Assembly (NCBI GenBank): GCA_964393825.1
Contig: CAYMUY010000006.1
Coordinates: forward strand, 1 to 64,000
Length of the DNA stretch: 64,000 nt
Direction of reading: 5' to 3'
Source: PFJX01 sp964393825
Lineage (GTDB): Bacteria; Pseudomonadota; Gammaproteobacteria; Burkholderiales; Thiobacillaceae
Positions within the stretch are counted from its first letter, which is position 1. The number at the start of each line of letters is the position of its first letter. Below are positions 51,831 to 60,272 of this stretch, one piece after another. Position numbers and translations under genes: made by a program. The notes beneath the pieces are model-generated. The model searched no databases. It had not been told where the DNA came from and worked only from the letters and a program-made list of their open reading frames with translations.

Positions 51831-52262
51831 ATGCCGCTCAAACCTCTGCTGTATTGCCTCCCGCTACTGGTCAGCCTCACCGCCCACGCCGCCGACCCGG
51901 ACGACATGATCAAGTTTCGCAAGAACCTGATGAACGCCAATGGAGGCCTGATGGGCGCAGCCAACGCCCTGATTCAGGGCAAGGTCGAGTACAAGGGGCA
52001 ACTGGCGGACTATGCCAAGGCCCTGGAAGCGCTCAACAGGGACTTGGCCGCGCTGTTTCCGACAGGTAGCAACGCGGGAGACACCGACGCACAGGCAGAC
52101 ATCTGGAACAAGCGCGCGGCGTTTGAACACCGTGCCCAGGATACCCAGGTCCGGGCCGCTGCCTTCGCCAGGGCCGCAAGCGGCCACGACCCGAAAGTCG
52201 CGGAAAAATTCAAGGCGCTGTCCGAAGCCTGCAAGAGTTGCCACAAGGACTTCCGCAAGTGA
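51831..52262 (+). CDS. Cytochrome c'-like protein (c556 family)
   Basis: A 143-residue exported protein (signal peptide to about Ala21) predicted to be a four-helix bundle with a single C-terminal haem site CKSCHKDFR (Cys134, Cys137, His138), the layout of cytochrome c' and c556. These bind NO/CO or act as carriers. The start lies 9 bases after the previous stop; the stop overlaps the next GTG start. Confidence 0.9.
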   Translation: MPLKPLLYCLPLLVSLTAHAADPDDMIKFRKNLMNANGGLMGAANALIQGKVEYKGQLADYAKALEALNRDLAALFPTGSNAGDTDAQADIWNKRAAFEHRAQDTQVRAAAFARAASGHDPKVAEKFKALSEACKSCHKDFRK

Positions 52263-53158
52263 AGGCAGCCTTGATGGCAGCCATCCTGCTTGCCTCCTTC
52301 GCCAGTGGCGCCGGGGCCGATACAGCCATGAGTCGGGGTGAATTCCTCTACAAACTGTCCGGCTGCGAAAACTGCCACACCGACCGCGAACACAATGGCG
52401 CTCGCCTGGCGGGCGGCCGCAGGCTGGTCACGCCACTGGGCACATTCCACACGCCCAACATCACGCCGGACAGGGAAACCGGCATCGGCCGCTGGCGAGA
52501 GGCGGACTTCATCCGCGCCCTGCGCGAGGGCAGGAGTCCGACCGGCGCCAACTACTATCCCAGCTTCCCTTACACCTCCTACACGCAACTGTCCGATGCG
52601 GACATGAAGGCACTCTGGGCCTATCTGCGCACGGTACCGGCAGTGCATAGCGCCAACACCCCGCACGAGTTGCCCTGGTATCTGCGTTTCCGCCCCCTGA
52701 TCAGCCTCTGGAAATGGCTGTATTTCACTGCCGGCGCCTTCCAGCCCGTCGCGACCCAGTCCGCCGCGTGGAATCGTGGCGCCTATCTGGTCCGGGGCGC
52801 CGCTCATTGCGGCGAATGCCACACTCCGCGCAATCGGTTGGGAGGCTATCGCAAGGGGGAACTGCTGGCCGGCAGCCTGGCCGGCCCGGAAGGCGGTGTG
52901 GTCCCCAACATCACCCCGGACAGCACTTTCGGCATCGGCCGCTGGAAGCGCCCTGAGCTGGTGCAATACCTGGGTTCTGGCGCCCGTCCGGACGGCGACT
53001 TCGCGGGCGGCCTGATGGCGGAAGTCATCGATAACGGCCTGAAATACCTGCCCGCCGGCGATCTCGATGCAATCGCCCGCTATGTGGAAGCCGTCCCTGC
53101 CGTCGCGAACCCGGTACACAAGCGCAAGAAAGACAAACAAGGCGATTCAGGTTACTGA
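52259..53158 (+). CDS. Periplasmic diheme cytochrome c
   Basis: A 299-residue exported protein starting at a GTG that overlaps the previous stop (GTGA), with AAGGAC upstream. Two homologous halves each carry a haem site (CENCH at 36-40, CGECH at 184-188) and a NITPD..GIGRW block, with a short linker. This resembles the cytochrome subunits of alcohol and gluconate dehydrogenases; a dehydrogenase partner is not present. It has a basic C-terminal tail (HKRKKDKQ). Last gene of the operon. Confidence 0.88.
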   Translation: MKAALMAAILLASFASGAGADTAMSRGEFLYKLSGCENCHTDREHNGARLAGGRRLVTPLGTFHTPNITPDRETGIGRWREADFIRALREGRSPTGANYYPSFPYTSYTQLSDADMKALWAYLRTVPAVHSANTPHELPWYLRFRPLISLWKWLYFTAGAFQPVATQSAAWNRGAYLVRGAAHCGECHTPRNRLGGYRKGELLAGSLAGPEGGVVPNITPDSTFGIGRWKRPELVQYLGSGARPDGDFAGGLMAEVIDNGLKYLPAGDLDAIARYVEAVPAVANPVHKRKKDKQGDSGY

Positions 53159-53222
53159 CAGGAATGCATAGTGGCGCGGTGGATCAGGTCACCTCCCGCG
53201 TGAGGGCATGGCAACGATCGTC

Positions 53223-53867
53223 TCAACTTGCCAAGGGTGTGCCATGAGCCGCCAACCAGAGATCGATGTCCACTTTCAGTTCGCCCAGGGAACGGTAGCC
53301 GGTGGCGAGTACCTGATGCTGCTCGTCCCGCTGCGCGACCAGCGTGGGAAAGCCCTTCACTTGCAGGTTTCGCGCCATCTGGAAATGGGCACGGGTTTTC
53401 GCCCGGACCTTCTCCGACCCGAAAGCAGCCAGAAAGGCGGTCTTCTCCACCCCCAGCCCCTCCGCCAGGCCGGCAAGGACCTCGGCATGGGTCACCTCCC
53501 GGCCTTCGCCGTAGAAGGCCATCTGGATCGCCTTGAACAAGGGGAACACCGCTGTCGTGGACAGTTCTGCCATGGCGACCACGGCGCGGCAGGCGGGTTC
53601 GGTGTCGTAGACGAAGCCCTCGCCCAGGGCCCCTTCGAACAGAAAGGTCTGTCCGGTTTTTTCATGAACATCATGCCAGTGGTGGAGTATTTCCTGCCGC
53701 GCCCTGGCGCTCATGGCTTCCGTCGTGCCGACGCGCAGACCGCCGAGGATCAGGGCCACCTTCAGACGGTCCCGGTATTCCTCCCGAATCGCCTCGATGA
53801 CCGGCGAGAAGCCCCAGCACCAGGAGCACATGGGATCGGCGAAATACCAGAGGACAGGGTCTTGCAT
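53223..53867 (-). CDS. DsbA-family thioredoxin-like protein (FrnE-like)
   Basis: A 214-residue cytosolic protein of the DsbA superfamily: MQDPVLWYFADPMCSWCWGFSPVIEA with a CSWC active site near residue 14 and a late cis-Pro region VKGFPTLVAQRD. No signal peptide, so it acts in the cytoplasm, as FrnE-type oxidoreductases do. GGGAG precedes the ATG. It follows the pseudouridine synthase gene by 16 bases. Confidence 0.88.
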   Translation of the reverse strand: MQDPVLWYFADPMCSWCWGFSPVIEAIREEYRDRLKVALILGGLRVGTTEAMSARARQEILHHWHDVHEKTGQTFLFEGALGEGFVYDTEPACRAVVAMAELSTTAVFPLFKAIQMAFYGEGREVTHAEVLAGLAEGLGVEKTAFLAAFGSEKVRAKTRAHFQMARNLQVKGFPTLVAQRDEQHQVLATGYRSLGELKVDIDLWLAAHGTPLAS

Positions 53868-53883
53868 GCGCTCTCCCGTTTCT

Positions 53884-54612
53884 TCAGAAGCGCTCGCCCG
53901 CGCGCAGATAGCGCCACTGTGCGGGCGGCAGCTTGCCCAGGGAGACGCTGCCAAGGCGCAAGCGTTTCAACGCCACCAGCCGCAGCCCGACGGCCTCGCA
54001 CATGTGCGCGACCTGACCGGGTTGGGCGCCTTTCATGGCAATGCGCAAGCGGGCTTCGTTCTGCCAGCTGACCTTGATCGCGGCAGGTACACGGCCATTG
54101 AAGCGGATCCCCTGGTTCAGCCGTTCGAGTCCACCGGCGGCCAGTTCGCCAGCCACTTCCGCGACGAGTTCGTGTTCCACGCTGGCGGCGTTTTCCGTCA
54201 GCTTGCGCGCCACGCGCCAGTCCTGGGTGTAGACGACGAGGCCACTGGCGCCGGTTTCCAGCGGCACGCAGGCGGTGAGTCGGGTGAAATGCATTTTCAG
54301 CGGGCGGATGCCGGAGGCATCTTCCGGCCACAGCCCGGCGGCTGCCAGCAGCTGCGCGGCGGGCTGGCCCACTTCGTCATGACCTGTGAAATAGCCGGGC
54401 GGCTTGTGCAGCAGCAGGGTGACGGGTTCGGTCTGGCCGGGGTTGGCCTCGGGGTCAACTTCGATCGCTTGATCGGCGACGCGAAACTGCGGTTCCTCGA
54501 CCACGACGCCCGCCACCCTGACCCAGCCGCCGGCGATGAGCTGCTCGGCCTCACGGCGCGAGCAGCCGCGCAGTTCGGCGACACGTTTGGCAAGGCGGAC
54601 GGAATCGGTCAT
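53884..54612 (-). CDS. RsuA/RluF-family S4-domain protein with altered catalytic motif
   Basis: A 242-residue protein with an S4 RNA-binding domain at the N-terminus (RLAKRVAELRGCSRREAEQLIAGGWVRVAG) and an RsuA/RluF-type pseudouridine synthase fold. At the catalytic motif, expected as R-L-D-x-x-x-x-G-L, the sequence reads PLETGASGLVVYTQD: the catalytic Asp is Glu119. It may be a specialised or inactive family member that still binds RNA. Its homologue could be RluF-like. It precedes the DsbA-like gene. Confidence 0.8.
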   Translation of the reverse strand: MTDSVRLAKRVAELRGCSRREAEQLIAGGWVRVAGVVVEEPQFRVADQAIEVDPEANPGQTEPVTLLLHKPPGYFTGHDEVGQPAAQLLAAAGLWPEDASGIRPLKMHFTRLTACVPLETGASGLVVYTQDWRVARKLTENAASVEHELVAEVAGELAAGGLERLNQGIRFNGRVPAAIKVSWQNEARLRIAMKGAQPGQVAHMCEAVGLRLVALKRLRLGSVSLGKLPPAQWRYLRAGERF

Positions 54613-54681
54613 GGCGGGCAGCGTGGGCGGATGGCCGGCGAGTTTACCGCTCCCGTCCAGGGCCGCGATGCTCGGGATGCG

Positions 54682-55803
54682 CTACAGCAGCACCAGGTTG
54701 TCACGATGGATGAGTTCCGCCTCGTCCATGTAACCGAGCAGCGTGGCGATGTGTGAACTGGGATGTCGAGCGATGCGGCGGGCCTCGTCGGCGCCATAGT
54801 TGACCAGACCGCGGGCGATGTCCTGGCCGTCTGGGCCGATGCAGGCCACCACCTCGCCGCGATGGAAACTGCCGATGACTTCCGCCACGCCGATCGGCAA
54901 CAAGCTCTTGCCCTGTTCGCGCAGGGCACGCGTGGCGCCCTCGTCCAGCTTCAGGCGGCCGCGCACCTGCAAGTGGTCGGCCAGCCACTGGCGCCGTGCG
55001 GCAAGGGGTTCGCGGCGGGCCAGGAGCTGGGTGCCGATCGCCTCGCCGGCGCCGAGGCGGGCGAGGACCTCCTCTTCGCGACCGCTGACGATGACCGTGT
55101 GCGCGCCACTGCGGGCGGCACGCTTGGCCGCCAGTATCTTGGTCAGCATGCCGCCGGTGCCCACGCTGGAACCGGCGCCGCCGGCCATCGCTTCCAGTTC
55201 GGGGGTACCGGCGATGGCCTCATGGATGAACTCGGCATCCGGGTGCTTGCGCGGGTCGGCACTGTAGAGGCCGCGCTGGTCGGTGAGGATGATGAGCGCG
55301 TCGGCCTCGATCAGGTTGGCCACCAGGGCGCCAAGGGTGTCGTTGTCGCCGACCTTGATTTCCTCGGTGGTGACCGTGTCGTTCTCGTTGATGATCGGGA
55401 TGACCTGGAGTTCCAGCAGCGTGCGCAGGGTGGAACGGGCATTGAGGTAACGCTCGCGGTCGGCGAGATCGGCATGGGTCAGCAGGATTTGGGCGCAGTG
55501 CAGACCATGGGCGCGAAAACTGCGTTCGTAGGCCTCGATCAGGCCCATCTGGCCAACGGCGGCGGCGGCCTGGAGTTCATTGAGCACGGCCGGACGCTTC
55601 TTCCAGCCGAGCCGGTTGATGCCCTCGGCAATGGCGCCACTGGAGACCAGCACGACTTCCTTGCCCATTTCCCGCAGGCGGGCAATCTGGGCCGACCACA
55701 GTGCCAACCGCTCATGGTCGAGGCCGCGGCCGTCGTTGGTCACCAGGCTGCTGCCGACCTTCACCACCAGGCGACTGGCGTCGGCGACGACGGAACGGTT
55801 CAT
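54682..55803 (-). CDS. proB: Glutamate 5-kinase
   Basis: A 373-residue enzyme for the first step of proline synthesis. Amino-acid kinase domain with RLVVKVGSSLVTNDGRGLD, SSGAIAEGINRLGW, INENDTV and GTGGMLTKILAAKRA, followed by a C-terminal PUA domain (from about 285). The ATG at 55803 overlaps the obgE stop (ATGA). Confidence 0.96.
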   Translation of the reverse strand: MNRSVVADASRLVVKVGSSLVTNDGRGLDHERLALWSAQIARLREMGKEVVLVSSGAIAEGINRLGWKKRPAVLNELQAAAAVGQMGLIEAYERSFRAHGLHCAQILLTHADLADRERYLNARSTLRTLLELQVIPIINENDTVTTEEIKVGDNDTLGALVANLIEADALIILTDQRGLYSADPRKHPDAEFIHEAIAGTPELEAMAGGAGSSVGTGGMLTKILAAKRAARSGAHTVIVSGREEEVLARLGAGEAIGTQLLARREPLAARRQWLADHLQVRGRLKLDEGATRALREQGKSLLPIGVAEVIGSFHRGEVVACIGPDGQDIARGLVNYGADEARRIARHPSSHIATLLGYMDEAELIHRDNLVLL

Positions 55804-56840
55804 GCCGCCTCCCCCGCCTCCGCGGCAGCACGGCATTGCTGCAGATGCTCCATGACGGCGAACACCAGCGGCTGGCAGCCGCCACCATTGATCGCGGAAA
55901 TGGCGAACACCGGGCCTTCCCAGGCAAAGGCCTTGATGAAGGCGGCAACCCGCTCGGCGCGTTCCGTCTCGGGGATCAGGTCGGTTTTATTCAACACCAG
56001 CCAGCGCGGCTTGGCGTGCAGGTCTTCGTCGTACTTGCGCAGTTCCTCGACGATGGCGCGCGCATCCTTGACCGGATCGGCATCCGGGTCGAACGGTGCC
56101 AGGTCGACCAGATGCAGCAGCAGGTTGGTGCGCGCGAGATGGCGGAGGAACTGGTGGCCGAGGCCGGCCCCCTCGGCGGCCCCCTCGATCAGCCCGGGGA
56201 TGTCGGCGACCACGAAACTGCGCTCACTGTCGACCCGCACCACGCCGAGATTGGGGGCCAGGGTGGTGAAGGGATAATCCGCCACCTTGGGTTTGGCCGC
56301 GGAAATCGCGCGGATCAGGGTGGATTTGCCGGCATTGGGCATGCCCAGCAGGCCGACGTCGGCCAGCACCTTCAGTTCCAGGTGCAGGCGCAGTTCCTCG
56401 CCCTCCTCACCCGACGTGGTCTGGCGCGGCGCCCGATTGGTGCTGGACTTGAAGTGCAGGTTGCCCAGCCCCCCCTTGCCGCCCTTGGCGACCAGGGCGC
56501 GCTGGCCGTCCGCCGCGAGATCGGCGATCAGGTCACCGGTTTCGTCATTGGTGATCACCGTACCCACCGGCACCCGCAAGGTGAGGTCGTCGCCGCCCTT
56601 GCCGTAGCAATCGGCACCGCGACCGTTCTCGCCGCTTTTCGCGCGATAGGTCCGGATGAAGCGGTATTCGACCAGGGTGTTGATGTTGCGGTCGGCTTCC
56701 GCCCAGATGCTGCCGCCCTTGCCGCCGTCGCCGCCGTCGGGGCCGCCCATCGGAATGAACTTCTCGCGGCGGAAGGAGGCGGAGCCGTTGCCGCCGCGTC
56801 CCGCGATGACGTCGATGCGGGCTTCGTCGATGAATTTCAT
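55800..56840 (-). CDS. obgE: Obg GTPase
   Basis: A 346-residue ribosome-associated GTPase for 50S maturation and stress control. Glycine-rich OBG fold (1-158; DVIAGRGGNGSASFRREKF, GGPDGGDGGKGGSIW), then the G domain with GMPNAGKST, DIPGLIEGAAEGAGLGHQFL, NKTDL. It ends without the acidic C-terminal extension seen in some members. The rplU-rpmA-obgE-proB order is classic. Confidence 0.97.
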   Translation of the reverse strand: MKFIDEARIDVIAGRGGNGSASFRREKFIPMGGPDGGDGGKGGSIWAEADRNINTLVEYRFIRTYRAKSGENGRGADCYGKGGDDLTLRVPVGTVITNDETGDLIADLAADGQRALVAKGGKGGLGNLHFKSSTNRAPRQTTSGEEGEELRLHLELKVLADVGLLGMPNAGKSTLIRAISAAKPKVADYPFTTLAPNLGVVRVDSERSFVVADIPGLIEGAAEGAGLGHQFLRHLARTNLLLHLVDLAPFDPDADPVKDARAIVEELRKYDEDLHAKPRWLVLNKTDLIPETERAERVAAFIKAFAWEGPVFAISAINGGGCQPLVFAVMEHLQQCRAAAEAGEAA

Positions 56841-56869
56841 GGGTTGACCTGGGAGAAACGCCTTAAATG

Positions 56870-56898
56870 AAAAAAGCCCTATCCGGGGATAGGGCTCC
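56870..56898 (-). terminator. Rho-independent terminator after rpmA
   Basis: On the minus strand, a 10-bp stem AGCCCTATCC/GGATAGGGCT with a two-base spacer in the loop is followed by a T run (A-run on the plus strand at 56870-56875). It lies between rpmA and obgE, so partial termination would lower obgE-proB expression relative to the ribosomal genes. Confidence 0.85.
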
Positions 56899-56916
56899 TG
56901 CGGGAGGCTTGGAGGC

Positions 56917-57180
56917 TTACGCCGCGACCGGCACCACGTTGACCGTGCGGCGCTGACGCTCGCCCTTCACGGTGAATTCGACCACACCGTCCACCTTGGC
57001 GAACAGAGTGTAGTCCTTGCCCACACCGACGTTCAGGCCGGCATGGAACTGGGTGCCGCGCTGACGCACCAGGATGTTGCCGGCGGGCACGAACTGGCCG
57101 CCATAGCGCTTGACGCCGAGCATCTTCGGCTTGGAGTCGCGACCGTTACGGGAACTGCCGCCTGCTTTCTTGTGTGCCAT
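56917..57180 (-). CDS. rpmA: 50S ribosomal protein L27
   Basis: An 87-residue protein starting MAHKKAGGSSRNGRDS and containing LGVKRYGGQFVPAGNILVRQRGT, the invariant L27 sequence. Its N-terminus reaches the peptidyl transferase centre. Confidence 0.98.
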   Translation of the reverse strand: MAHKKAGGSSRNGRDSKPKMLGVKRYGGQFVPAGNILVRQRGTQFHAGLNVGVGKDYTLFAKVDGVVEFTVKGERQRRTVNVVPVAA

Positions 57181-57198
57181 GTGTATCTACTCCTGCTA

Positions 57199-57510
57199 TC
57201 AGATGGAAATGCCGTCGATGCGGATTTCCGTGTAGTTCTGACGATGACCCTGGGTCTTGCGATAGTGCTTGCGACGACGCATCTTGAAAATCATCACCTT
57301 GACGCCACGACCATGCGACAGCACGGTTGCCTTGACGGAAGCGCCGGCCACCATCGGGGTGCCGACCTTGATGTCTTCGCCGTCAGCCACCATGAGCACG
57401 TCCTTGATTTCGACTTCGCCGCCCACTTCCACGGGCAGGGTCTCCACCTTCAGCTTGCCGCCGGTAGATACCTTGTATTGTTTGCCACCGGTCTTGATCA
57501 CCGCGTACAT
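57199..57510 (-). CDS. rplU: 50S ribosomal protein L21
   Basis: A 103-residue protein starting MYAVIKTGGKQYKVS and containing VMIFKMRRRKHYRKTQGHRQ, typical L21. GGAGACAG precedes the ATG at 57510; a start four codons upstream is unlikely. First gene of the operon. Confidence 0.98.
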   Translation of the reverse strand: MYAVIKTGGKQYKVSTGGKLKVETLPVEVGGEVEIKDVLMVADGEDIKVGTPMVAGASVKATVLSHGRGVKVMIFKMRRRKHYRKTQGHRQNYTEIRIDGISI

Positions 57511-57550
57511 GCCTGTCTCCAAAAATCTGGGCTAATCCGGAAAACGCGGC

Positions 57551-57579
57551 ATTCTATGGGAAGCGACCACTTATTGCAA
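57551..57579 (-). promoter_or_regulatory. Sigma70-type promoter of the rplU operon
   Basis: On the minus strand TTGCAA, a 17-base spacer, and TAGAAT, giving a leader of about 35 bases to the rplU start. Confidence 0.7.
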
Positions 57580-57622
57580 TGCAAGGTTATAGTCCCGGTC
57601 CAACTCACCATACCGCCGCAAC

Positions 57623-58030
57623 ATGAATACGCCTTCCCTGCGCCGCCGTCTGGCCTGTCTCGTCTATGAGGCGATGTTGCTGGTGGCGGTGCTGTTCGTC
57701 GCCAGCTTCCCCTTCGTGGCGCTGCTGCCGCTGCTGCCGGACGCCTGGGGCCGTCCTCTCATGCAACTGTTCCTGCTCGCGGTGGCGGGGACTTATTTCA
57801 CCCTGTTCTGGCGGCGCGGCCAGACCCTGGCGATGAAAACATGGCGCATGCGCATCGAGTCGACCACGGGGGGGCCGCCCACGACAGCCCAGGCCGTGAA
57901 ACGCTACCTGCTCGCCTGCCTGCTGTTTCCCGTCAGCATAGTCTGGGCAATGTTCGCGACGGACCGCCAATTTCTCCACGACCGTCTGGCGGCAACACGC
58001 CTGGTCAGCGTCGTTCCATCCACCAGATAG
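57623..58030 (+). CDS. RDD family membrane protein
   Basis: A 135-residue RDD protein: RRLACLVYEAMLLVAVLF (with RR and the acidic residue replaced), membrane segments at about 12-37, 46-63, 92-111, and the tail DRQFLHDRLAATRLV. The family is often a small transporter or accessory membrane protein. The 3' end overlaps lptG by 26 bases in convergent orientation. Confidence 0.85.
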   Translation: MNTPSLRRRLACLVYEAMLLVAVLFVASFPFVALLPLLPDAWGRPLMQLFLLAVAGTYFTLFWRRGQTLAMKTWRMRIESTTGGPPTTAQAVKRYLLACLLFPVSIVWAMFATDRQFLHDRLAATRLVSVVPSTR

Positions 58031-59075
58031 CCAGGCCGGCGGCGACGCCGAACGCCAGGATGGGCGCCGAGGCCGCCAGCGGCGCCGGCCAGTCCTGCAA
58101 CAAAGCAAACTGGGCGGACAGGCGGTTGGCAAGGTGGAAACCCAGGCCCAGCAGGACGCCCAGCAACAGGCGCCCACCCGCCCCGCCCACGCGCGGCGGC
58201 CGGTAGGCGAAAGCCAGGGCCAGCAGCAACATCACCGGCGCGGCCAGCGGGTAGCTGACCTTGCTCCAGAAGGCGATGACATAACGCTGCGCGTCCTGGC
58301 GGTTCTCCGTCAGATGCTGGATGTAGGAATACAGCGTGGCCATCGACATGCGCTGCGGGGAAACCATCAGCACCGCCAGCAGGTCCGGCGTGACCGACGA
58401 ACGCCAGCGCTGGTCGGCCAGGCGCCGGGTCTCGGTACGATCCTCGAACAGGCGGGTTTCCGTCACCCCCCGCAGCAACCAGCTGCCGTCTCCCCATTCA
58501 CCGGCTTCGGCGCGCAACAGTGATCGCAACTGGAAGCCGTCGTCGAACTCATACAGGCGCACGTCCCGCAGACTGGCATCCGCCCGAATCTCGTGGATGT
58601 TGATGAAAGTCGTGCCGTCCTTCGCCCACACGCCGGTCTGAAACTCCCTGGCCACGACGCCACTGGTGGCGCGCAGCTTGAGTTGCTGCGCGGCGCGTTC
58701 CGCGGGCGGCGTGACATATTCGCTGAGCAACAGGGCGAGACCGCCGATCGCCATCCCCAGCCCCAGCATCCACGCCACCAGGCGCACGGCTGACAGACCG
58801 CCGGTGCGCATCACGCTGAATTCCGAACTCAGGGCCATCCGGTTCCAGGCAAACAACCCTCCGACCAGCACCGCGACCGGAATCAGTTCATTGAGGCGCC
58901 CGGGCACATTGAGCACGACGAACAGGGAAGCCAGCAGGGGGGTATAGGTTTTCGGCTGGTTCTCGGAAAGCTCCTGGATGAAATCGAAAAAGGAGAACAT
59001 GCCGGTCAGCGCCAGCGCCGCCAGGGCACTGGCCACCAGAATTTCCCGCGAGACATATCGAAACAGGATGCTCAT
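58005..59075 (-). CDS. lptG: LPS export permease LptG
   Basis: A 356-residue inner-membrane subunit of the LptB2FG extractor that moves lipopolysaccharide to the bridge. Six membrane segments with a large periplasmic domain (about 125-250), N-terminal RYVSREILVASALAALALTGMF and SEFSVMRTGG. The ATG at 59075 overlaps the lptF stop (ATGA); the long upstream frame extension is not coding. Confidence 0.94.
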   Translation of the reverse strand: MSILFRYVSREILVASALAALALTGMFSFFDFIQELSENQPKTYTPLLASLFVVLNVPGRLNELIPVAVLVGGLFAWNRMALSSEFSVMRTGGLSAVRLVAWMLGLGMAIGGLALLLSEYVTPPAERAAQQLKLRATSGVVAREFQTGVWAKDGTTFINIHEIRADASLRDVRLYEFDDGFQLRSLLRAEAGEWGDGSWLLRGVTETRLFEDRTETRRLADQRWRSSVTPDLLAVLMVSPQRMSMATLYSYIQHLTENRQDAQRYVIAFWSKVSYPLAAPVMLLLALAFAYRPPRVGGAGGRLLLGVLLGLGFHLANRLSAQFALLQDWPAPLAASAPILAFGVAAGLAIWWMERR

Positions 59076-60154
59076 GAGCGGTTGGGCCCGTTGAAACGCC
59101 GCCAGTAGGCCACGGTCAGGAACAACAGCATGCTGCCATGAACCAGCAGAATGCCTTCGCCGACCGAGAGCTGGGAGCGTGCCACCCAACCTTGCGAGAG
59201 GCCCACGAAATTGCTGTAGCCGGCGTAGATCAGGATCGCGAACACCACGTTGAGCGAGCGGCCGGCGCGCGGATTGACGTAACCCAGGGGGATGGCCAGC
59301 AGACAGAGGATGAGGGTGCTGACCGGATAGCTGACCCGCCAGATCCATTCCGCCATGTTTTCCGGGGTCGGATTGGCGAACAGGGTGGCCAGGCTGCGGG
59401 TACGCGGCCCACCCGGTCGTTCATCGACCACCTGCGGCTCGATGCGCACGGCATAGCTGGTGAAACCGGCAACCCGGAAGTCCGCCACGCCGGGCGTGCC
59501 CTCGTAGCGATTGCCGTTTTCCAGGACCAGGAAACGGTCGCCGTTGTCCATCAGCCGCACATGTCCCTGGCGAGCGACGATCACGCCCATGCGCCCCTGT
59601 TGCACGGATTGCACGAAGACGTTGCCCACCCGTTCCTTGTTGGAAGTGGCGGTTTCCACGAAAAATACCCGCCTCCCCTGCCTATCCTCGGAAAACACGC
59701 CCGGCGACAGACTGGAGACCTGGTCGCGACTGGCCAGGTTTTCCTCGAACTGCATCTGCTTGCCCACCGACCAGGGAATCAACACCATGCTGACAAAAGC
59801 GATCAACACGGCGGCAGGCAGCGCGAACACCAGCACCGGCCGCATCCAGTCGAACGGCCCGAGTCCGCCGTTCATCCAGATCACCGCCTCGCTATCGCGC
59901 CAGAGACGGGACTGACTCATGAAGACACCGATGAACAGGGCCATGGACAGCAGAATCGGCAAAAAACGCGCGAAACCGAATGCCAGCATGGGAAACACCG
60001 CGTCATTGGCGAGGTCGCCCAGGGCGGCCCGGCCCAGAACGCGTACCAGCAGGACCACGGCGAAGATCGCCGACAGCGCGGTGAACGCCATCGCGCTGTC
60101 GGAGGCCATCTCGCGAATCAGGACGCGGTCGAACAGGCGCGGGAATCGAGGCAT
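59072..60154 (-). CDS. lptF: LPS export permease LptF
   Basis: A 360-residue partner of LptG: LIREMASDSAMAFTALSAIFAVVLL at the N-terminus, DSEAVIWMNGGLGPFDWMRP, a beta-jellyroll-type periplasmic region (about 130-260) and three C-terminal membrane segments. It is divergent from pepA with a 118-base spacer, the standard arrangement. Confidence 0.94.
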   Translation of the reverse strand: MPRFPRLFDRVLIREMASDSAMAFTALSAIFAVVLLVRVLGRAALGDLANDAVFPMLAFGFARFLPILLSMALFIGVFMSQSRLWRDSEAVIWMNGGLGPFDWMRPVLVFALPAAVLIAFVSMVLIPWSVGKQMQFEENLASRDQVSSLSPGVFSEDRQGRRVFFVETATSNKERVGNVFVQSVQQGRMGVIVARQGHVRLMDNGDRFLVLENGNRYEGTPGVADFRVAGFTSYAVRIEPQVVDERPGGPRTRSLATLFANPTPENMAEWIWRVSYPVSTLILCLLAIPLGYVNPRAGRSLNVVFAILIYAGYSNFVGLSQGWVARSQLSVGEGILLVHGSMLLFLTVAYWRRFNGPNRS

Positions 60155-60173
60155 GGTTCCAGGAAGGTGAATT

Positions 60174-60203
60174 TTGACGAATCGAAGATCAACTGCCGAT
60201 AAT
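60174..60203 (+). promoter_or_regulatory. Promoter for pepA
   Basis: TTGACG, an 18-base spacer and GATAAT, giving a 5' leader of about 60 bases before the pepA start. Confidence 0.6.
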
Positions 60204-60272
60204 CGCGGAAACTGGCCGCGCGGGTAAGAATTTGTTTTTTTCGGCCAGGATCATTGGTTTCTGGAGACAAGT

